Assembly (NCBI RefSeq): GCF_000518265.1
Contig: NZ_JADG01000004.1
Location: forward strand, 868,001-932,000
DNA from: Actinomadura oligospora ATCC 43269
GTDB taxonomy: Bacteria; Actinomycetota; Actinomycetes; Streptosporangiales; Streptosporangiaceae
Length of the DNA: 64,000 nt
Direction of reading: 5' to 3'
Shown here: one piece after another, positions 59,344-64,000 of the stretch
Numbering within the stretch: the first letter of the stretch is position 1
How the letters are laid out: each line of letters starts with the position of its first letter
Position numbers and translations under genes: made by a program
The notes under the pieces: generated by a model
Database searches by the model: none
Told to the model about the DNA's origin: nothing
What the model saw: the letters and a program-made list of their open reading frames with translations, nothing else

Positions 59344-59742
59344 ATGGACGAGCCGCGCCCCGCTCCGACGCCGAGCCCGCCGACCGAGCCCTACTGGGCG
59401 GCCTGCCGGCGCGGTGAGCTGGCGCTCCAGCGCTGCTCGGGGTGCCGCCGCTTCGTGCATTTCCCCGAACTCCGCTGCCCCTACTGCGGCGGCGCGGAGC
59501 TCGCGTACGAAGCGGTGTCCGGACGCGGCGCCGTGCACACGTTCACCGTCGTGCACCGCTCGTTCCTCCCCGGTTTCGCGCCGCCCTACACCGTCGCCTG
59601 GGTGGACCTCCTCGAGGGCGCGCGCGTCTTCGGGGACATCACCGGATGCCCGCCGGAAGACGTCCGGATCGGGATGCCGGTCCGGGTCCAGTTCGCCGAG
59701 TTGCCCGGCTTCGGGCCGATCCCCCACTGGAGTCCCGCATGA
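59344..59742 (+). CDS. DUF35 Zn-ribbon/OB-fold protein (operon leader)
   Basis: A 132-residue protein with zinc knuckles CSGCRRFVHFPELRCPYCGG and an OB fold (GRGAVHTFTVVHRSFLPGFA, YTVAWVDLLEGARVFGDITG). It is a paralogue of the DUF35 gene at 21613. No thiolase lies beside it; the thiolase-like gene at 44467, under the same operator type, lacks a DUF35 neighbour and could be its partner in trans. It overlaps the VOC gene by four bases (ATGA). The leaderless promoter supports the ATG at 59344. Confidence 0.88.
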   Translation: MDEPRPAPTPSPPTEPYWAACRRGELALQRCSGCRRFVHFPELRCPYCGGAELAYEAVSGRGAVHTFTVVHRSFLPGFAPPYTVAWVDLLEGARVFGDITGCPPEDVRIGMPVRVQFAELPGFGPIPHWSPA

Positions 59743-60089
59743 CCGATCTGCCGCGCCTCGGCACTGTGCTCTACCCCGCGCAGGACGTCGAACAGGCCGT
59801 CGCCTTCTACCGGGACGAGCTCGGGCTCACGCTGAAGTTCCAGGACGGCGACCGGTTCGCCGCGTTCGAGGGCGGCGGCACGACGTTCGCGATCGCCGGG
59901 CCCGAGGAGGACGTCACCGGGGGCGCGCCCGCCGCGTCCTTCAAGGTCGAGGACGTCGCGGCCACGGTGGAGAGGCTCACCGCCGCAGGGGCGACGCTCG
60001 TCCGCGGTCCCGAGGAGGGCCCGCACGAGATCCGCGCCGTGCTCCGCGACCCCGCCGGGAGCCCGCTCGTCCTCTACGGCTCCCGCTGA
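59739..60089 (+). CDS. VOC (glyoxalase/dioxygenase-fold) protein
   Basis: A 116-residue single VOC unit: LGTVLYPAQDVEQAVAFYRD, LGLTLKFQDGDRFAAFEGGG, ASFKVEDVAATVERLTAAGA and RAVLRDPAGSPLVLYGSR. VOC proteins act as metal enzymes (isomerases, epimerases, dioxygenases) or binding proteins. The usual metal-ligand positions (His or Glu at strand starts) are not all evident, so it may be an epimerase-like or non-metal member; this is uncertain. It is coupled to the DUF35 gene and precedes the ligase genes by a 101-base gap. Methylmalonyl-CoA-epimerase-like roles are possible. Confidence 0.8.
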   Translation: MTDLPRLGTVLYPAQDVEQAVAFYRDELGLTLKFQDGDRFAAFEGGGTTFAIAGPEEDVTGGAPAASFKVEDVAATVERLTAAGATLVRGPEEGPHEIRAVLRDPAGSPLVLYGSR

Positions 60090-60190
60090 CCGGCCGGTTC
60101 GCCCCAGCCGGTCCGTCCGCCCCGAAGCCTCGCCTCCCGCCGTCCGCCCCGCATCCCACCCCCTCCAGCTTGAGCCGAAGGAGCCGAGCC

Positions 60191-61762
60191 GTGGCGCGAG
60201 AGAACAGCCCCTTCACCAATTACGCCCACGCCATCCTGACCGCCAACGCCCTCCGGACCCCCGACAAGACCGCGCTGACCTACTGCGGCGACCAGAGGTT
60301 CACCTACGACGGCCTCAACCGCCGGGTGAACCGCGTCGCGCACGCCCTGCTCGCCGCCGGGGTCGCGCCCGGCACGCGCGTCGCGTCCCTGATGAACGAG
60401 ACCCTGCACGTCGCCGAGGTGTACCTCGCGCAGATGAAGATCGGCTCGGTCGTCGCCGCGCTGAACCCGTACTGGCCCGCCGACACGCTCCGGCAGGTCG
60501 TGGAGCACTCCGACTGCACCGCGTTCGTGTACGACGCGACGGTCGAGGGCCTGGTCGGCCAGATCCGGGCGGACCTGCCGAACGTGAAGCTCTGGCTGCG
60601 CGTCGGCGGACCGGCGGACGACGCCGTCGACCTCGACGCGCTCGCCGCGAACGCGAGCGAGGCCGAGCCGCCGCTCGGCGGGTTCGGCGACGACCTGCTG
60701 GCGCTTTTCTACACCTCCGGGACGACCGGCCTCCCTAAGGCCGTCATGCACACGCACTTCTCCTCGCTGGCGTCCGCACAGATCTGGCTGGACGTCGAGC
60801 ACGGCCCGGACTCGGTGATGGGCACCGGCGCGATCATCTGGGGCATCGGGTTCCCCGCGCTGGTCGGCCCGGCGTTCTACGCGGGCATGACGCTGGTCCT
60901 CGAACAGGACTGGGGCCCGGCGAACTTCCTCAAGGTCGTCCCGCGCGAGCGGGTCACGCACGTCTCGCTGATCCCGAGCTTCTTCTCCGCGCTGCTCGGC
61001 TCGGACGACCACGAGGGCGTGGACCTGGCGTCCCTGAAGGCGATCATGCTCGGCGGCGAGCCGCTGCTGCCCGCGCTGCGCGAACGCATCCTGACACGCG
61101 TGCCGGGCGCGGCGATCTACAGCTACTACGGCCAGACCGAGGCCCCCTACACCTGCTTCGGACGCCAGGACGACGGCAGCCAGGACATCTCGTCCTCGGG
61201 ACGCGCGCGCACGTCCTGCGCGGTGCGGATCACCGACCCGGGCGGGAACCGGGTGGTGGACGAGGTCGGCGAGATCAACCTCGCCGGGCCGAACATGATG
61301 GTCGGCTACGACAAGCTGCCGGACAAGACCGCCGACGTCATGCGGGACGGCTGGTACGTCGGCGGCGACCTCGGCCGGATGGACTCCGGCGGATTCCTGC
61401 ACGTCCTCGGACGCCGCGAGGACGCGATCCTCAAGGGCGGCCAGTGGACCCAGCCCGTCCAGATCGAGGAGGCGGCGCTCGAACTCGACGGCGTCGCCGA
61501 GGCGGGCGCGGTCGGGGTCCCGGCGCATCCCGAGGGACAGGACGCGGTCGAGCAGAAGGTGCTCATCGCGGTCGTCCCGCGCGCGGGCGCGTCGCTCACC
61601 GAGGACGCCGTGAAGGCCGCCCTCGCGGGCCGCCTGCCCGCCCACCAGCATCCCGACGTGGTCGTCATCGCGGACGAACTCCCGCACACCCAGGACGCGT
61701 CGGGCGGCCCCGGCAAGCTGCTGCGCCGGGGCATCCGCGACGCCTACGCCGACCGCGCCTGA
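60191..61762 (+). CDS. Acyl-CoA synthetase (AMP-forming)
   Basis: A 523-residue ANL enzyme with P-loop YTSGTTGLPKAVMHTH, SYYGQTEAPYT, the hinge GRREDAILKGGQWTQP, and the catalytic Lys region GGPGKLLRRGIRD. All core motifs are kept, in contrast to the altered paralogue at 50282. It probably activates an aromatic, sterol-derived or fatty acid. The GTG start has AAGGAG seven bases upstream. It lies in the operon behind the operator at 59318, followed after 23 bases by the ADP-forming ligase. Confidence 0.9.
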   Translation: MARENSPFTNYAHAILTANALRTPDKTALTYCGDQRFTYDGLNRRVNRVAHALLAAGVAPGTRVASLMNETLHVAEVYLAQMKIGSVVAALNPYWPADTLRQVVEHSDCTAFVYDATVEGLVGQIRADLPNVKLWLRVGGPADDAVDLDALAANASEAEPPLGGFGDDLLALFYTSGTTGLPKAVMHTHFSSLASAQIWLDVEHGPDSVMGTGAIIWGIGFPALVGPAFYAGMTLVLEQDWGPANFLKVVPRERVTHVSLIPSFFSALLGSDDHEGVDLASLKAIMLGGEPLLPALRERILTRVPGAAIYSYYGQTEAPYTCFGRQDDGSQDISSSGRARTSCAVRITDPGGNRVVDEVGEINLAGPNMMVGYDKLPDKTADVMRDGWYVGGDLGRMDSGGFLHVLGRREDAILKGGQWTQPVQIEEAALELDGVAEAGAVGVPAHPEGQDAVEQKVLIAVVPRAGASLTEDAVKAALAGRLPAHQHPDVVVIADELPHTQDASGGPGKLLRRGIRDAYADRA

Positions 61763-61785
61763 CTCCGCCGTTCCTGAGGAGGACT

Positions 61786-63864
61786 GTGAGCCACGTTCCC
61801 GAACACCAGGTCAAGGCGTGGATCTCCGGCTTCGGGGTGAGCGTGCCGCGCGGCGCGACCGCGAGCTCCCCCGCCGGGATCGAGGCCGCGGCCGACGGCC
61901 TGACCCCGCCGCTGGTCGTCAAGGCGTTCGGCCCCGGACTGCTCCACAAGAGCGACGCGGGAGCCGTCCGGCTGGGCCTCGACTCCGCCGGATCGGCCGC
62001 CGCGTCCGCCGCCGGGATGCTCGACGAGCTGGCCGGGAAGGGGATCGTCCCGGACGGCTTCCTGGTCGAGGAGCAGTCGGAGCCGGGCGTCGAGATGATC
62101 GTCGGCGCGGTGCGGGACCCGGCGTTCGGGCCGGTCCTGATGGCCGGGCTCGGCGGTGTCTGGACCGAGGCGCTGCGCGACACGTCCCTGCGGCTCGCCC
62201 CGATCACCGAGGCCGACGCGCACGCGATGCTGGCGGAGCTGCGCGGGTCGGCCCTGCTCGACGGCTTCCGGGGACGGCCGCCGGTGGACAGGGGCGCGCT
62301 GGTCAAGGTGCTCCTCGCGATGAGCGACATGGTCACGGCGCTCGGCGACGGGTTCACCGAGTTCGAGCTGAACCCGGTGATCTGCGGGCCGTCCGGCGCG
62401 GTGGCCGTGGACGCGCGCCTCGTCGGCCGGGACGATCTCGACCCGGCCGCGCCCGCCGCGACCGCGCCTCCGCGGATCACCGACTTCGACCGGCTGTTCG
62501 CGCCGCGCGGGGTCGCGGTCGTCGGCGCGTCCACGAAGCGGCCGAACTTCGGGAACATGTTCCTCACGTTCTACAAGGCCGTCGGGTACGCGGGACGGCT
62601 CGTCGCCGTCCACCCGACGGCCGAGGAGATCGACGGGGTGCCGTGCGTCCCGTCGCTCACCGAGGCGGACGTCGACTACGCGCTGGTCGCCGTCCCGGCC
62701 AAGCAGTGCGCGGACGTGGTGCGACATGCGTCCGGAGTGCCGTTCGTGCAGGTCATGAGCGGCGGCTTCCGCGAGATGGGCGAGCCGGAGCTTGAGACCG
62801 GCCTCGCGGACGCGGCGCGCGAGGCGGGCGTTCGGCTGCTCGGCCCGAACTGCATGGGCGTCTACTCCCCCGCGGGCGGGCAGACCTTCATCGGCGGCGA
62901 GCCGGGCCGTCCGGGACGGATCGCGGTCGTGTCGCAGAGCGGCGGGCTCGCGGGCGAGATCATCAAGGTCGGCGAGCGGCGCGGGCTGGCGTTCTCCAAG
63001 GTCGCGACGGTCGGCAACAGCCTCGACGTCACCCCGGCCGAACTCCTGCGGTACCTCGACGCGGACGACGGCACGTCCGCGATCGGCCTCTACCTGGAGG
63101 ACCCGCGCGACGGACGCGGCCTGCTCGACGCCCTGCGCTCGGCGGGCCGTCCGGTCGTCGCGCTGGTCGGCGGGCGCAGCGACCAGGGGCGGACGGCCGC
63201 CGCCTCGCACACCGGCGGGATGATCGGCGACGACCGGATCTGGACCGCGCTCGGCGTCCAGACCGGGACCGCGATCGTCCGGAGCCAGGACGACCTGATC
63301 GGCGCGCTCGACGCCCTCGACCTGCATGGACATCGCACGGTCAGCGGAGACGGGGTGCTGGTGATCGGGCCGAGCGGTGGCGCGAGCGTCCTCGCCGCCG
63401 ACGTGTTCGACGGCGCGTCCCTCGCCCTGCCGCAGTTCCCGGACGAGGCCGTCGAGGCCCTGCGCGCGCTCGGACTCGGCGCGGGCAGCTCGCTCGCGAA
63501 CCCCCTGGAGATCCCGGTCGGCCCGCGCGGCAACCCCGATCTGGTGCGGAACGCCGTGACGTCCATCCTCGGGCGGCGCGCGTTCTCCGACGTCGTCGCG
63601 CACGTCAACGTGCAGAGCTTCTTCACCTTCGGGAACAGCGCCGACCCGCTCGTCGCCTACACGCGCGCGGTCGGACGGCTCCAGGCGGAGACCCCGGTCG
63701 CCCGGATCACGCTGGTCGTCCGGAACGCCGAGTGCGCCCCGCCCGGCGTCGAGGACCAGGTGCGGAACGTCGCGCGCGAGGCGGGCGTGCCGGTCTACCG
63801 GAGCATGGAGGCCGCCGCGAGCGCGGTGGCCGCGATGAGGAGGACCCTCGATGGGAAGTCTTGA
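61786..63864 (+). CDS. ADP-forming acyl-CoA ligase with swapped domain order
   Basis: A 692-residue protein of the acetate-CoA ligase (ADP-forming)/acyl-CoA synthetase family. The ATP-grasp part comes first (PPLVVKAFGPGLLHKSDAGA, DGFLVEEQSEPGVEMIVGAV, about residues 10-220). The CoA-binding part (FAPRGVAVVGASTKRPNFGN, about 240) and the ligase domains follow, with the phospho-His in TAAASHTGGMIGDD near 466. Most family members have the CoA-binding part first. It may work in either direction, making a CoA ester or recovering ATP from one. GAGGAGG precedes the GTG. The stop overlaps the SDR start by 14 bases. Confidence 0.9.
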   Translation: MSHVPEHQVKAWISGFGVSVPRGATASSPAGIEAAADGLTPPLVVKAFGPGLLHKSDAGAVRLGLDSAGSAAASAAGMLDELAGKGIVPDGFLVEEQSEPGVEMIVGAVRDPAFGPVLMAGLGGVWTEALRDTSLRLAPITEADAHAMLAELRGSALLDGFRGRPPVDRGALVKVLLAMSDMVTALGDGFTEFELNPVICGPSGAVAVDARLVGRDDLDPAAPAATAPPRITDFDRLFAPRGVAVVGASTKRPNFGNMFLTFYKAVGYAGRLVAVHPTAEEIDGVPCVPSLTEADVDYALVAVPAKQCADVVRHASGVPFVQVMSGGFREMGEPELETGLADAAREAGVRLLGPNCMGVYSPAGGQTFIGGEPGRPGRIAVVSQSGGLAGEIIKVGERRGLAFSKVATVGNSLDVTPAELLRYLDADDGTSAIGLYLEDPRDGRGLLDALRSAGRPVVALVGGRSDQGRTAAASHTGGMIGDDRIWTALGVQTGTAIVRSQDDLIGALDALDLHGHRTVSGDGVLVIGPSGGASVLAADVFDGASLALPQFPDEAVEALRALGLGAGSSLANPLEIPVGPRGNPDLVRNAVTSILGRRAFSDVVAHVNVQSFFTFGNSADPLVAYTRAVGRLQAETPVARITLVVRNAECAPPGVEDQVRNVAREAGVPVYRSMEAAASAVAAMRRTLDGKS

Positions 63865-64000
63865 CGGCAAGGTCGCGATCGTCACCGGCGGCGCGCGCGG
63901 CATGGGCAAGGCGCACGTCCGGCGGTTCGTGGACGAGGGCGCGCGCGTCGTCGTCGGGGACGTCCTGGAGGAGGCCGGGGCCAAGCTCGCCGCCGACCTC
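63851..64000 (+). CDS. Short-chain dehydrogenase/reductase, amino-terminal part (cut by window edge)
   Basis: The first 50 codons read MGSLDGKVAIVTGGARGMGK and onward to a GARVVVGDVLEEAG strand, the Rossmann start of a classical SDR with an acidic residue favouring NAD(H). The ATG lies inside the end of the ligase gene (14-base overlap) with GAGGAGG upstream. The rest lies beyond the window. It resembles 3-hydroxyacyl-CoA or hydroxysteroid dehydrogenases, a fitting step for the operon. Confidence 0.88.
   Translation, partial: MGSLDGKVAIVTGGARGMGKAHVRRFVDEGARVVVGDVLEEAGAKLAADL

Noticed and set aside
1..64000. tRNA, rRNA or insertion-sequence genes
   Set aside because: I looked for cloverleaf ends, transposase motifs and flanking direct repeats and saw none that I could support.

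Overview
The window comes from a very GC-rich actinomycete. GTG/TTG starts, GTGA/ATGA stop-start overlaps, leaderless promoters, Tat and lipobox signals, twin thiolase/DUF35 genes and a KstR2-like regulator fit an Actinomadura-type organism (Thermomonosporaceae) best; this placement is inference from gene content, not a database match.

Region 1 (1-7590, minus strand) is the conserved translation and RNA-maturation cluster rimP - nusA - ylxR - infB - DUF503 - rbfA - DHH phosphoesterase - truB, with truB cut by the window edge. Region 2 (7.7-13.1 kb) holds a ferritin-like gene pair, a coiled-coil protein, a leaderless HAD hydrolase, a secreted protein and a UPF0104 membrane protein. Region 3 (13.2-17 kb) is an operon of an LLM flavin-dependent monooxygenase, a degenerate PaaK-like protein and a FadD3-like acyl-CoA synthetase. 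It is followed by a 1272-residue HTH/NTPase/WD40 protein. Region 4 (21-24 kb) has a DUF35/thiolase-like pair divergent from a flavin reductase. Region 5 (24-29.5 kb) is a sugar ABC importer with two separate ATPases and a ROK regulator. Region 6 (29.5-48.9 kb) is mixed: a 16-bp repeat array, an alcohol dehydrogenase, a secreted M14 peptidase, a Pth2-like hydrolase, the KstR2-like TetR regulator, a membrane-anchored GH5 glycosidase, an MMPL exporter with an orphan kinase, a second thiolase-like gene and a DUF2156 protein. Region 7 (49-64 kb) has a second LLM/acyl-CoA synthetase operon, a GntR/fatty-acid-hydroxylase pair, secreted and cytosolic hydrolases, an isochorismatase-fold/SDR pair, endonuclease V, and a DUF35-VOC-ligase-ligase-SDR operon that runs off the right edge.

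The unifying signal is a 16-bp palindrome, best form CCAAGCRAGCGCTTGG. I found nine copies or near-copies, all in promoter regions: in front of both LLM operons, both thiolase-like genes, the flavin reductase, the isochorismatase/SDR pair and the DUF35-ligase operon, and twice in front of the TetR gene. The TetR protein looks like KstR2, and the palindrome closely resembles the KstR2 operator as I recall it (AnCAAGnnCTTGnT). I infer a dispersed regulon for a CoA-dependent catabolic pathway, perhaps for sterol, polycyclic or isoprenoid carbon. It would combine FMNH2-dependent monooxygenation (LLM plus reductase), CoA activation, and retro-aldol or thiolytic cleavage by SCP2-thiolase/DUF35 pairs. 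Several members have altered active sites, which suggests chemistry unlike the textbook HIP pathway.
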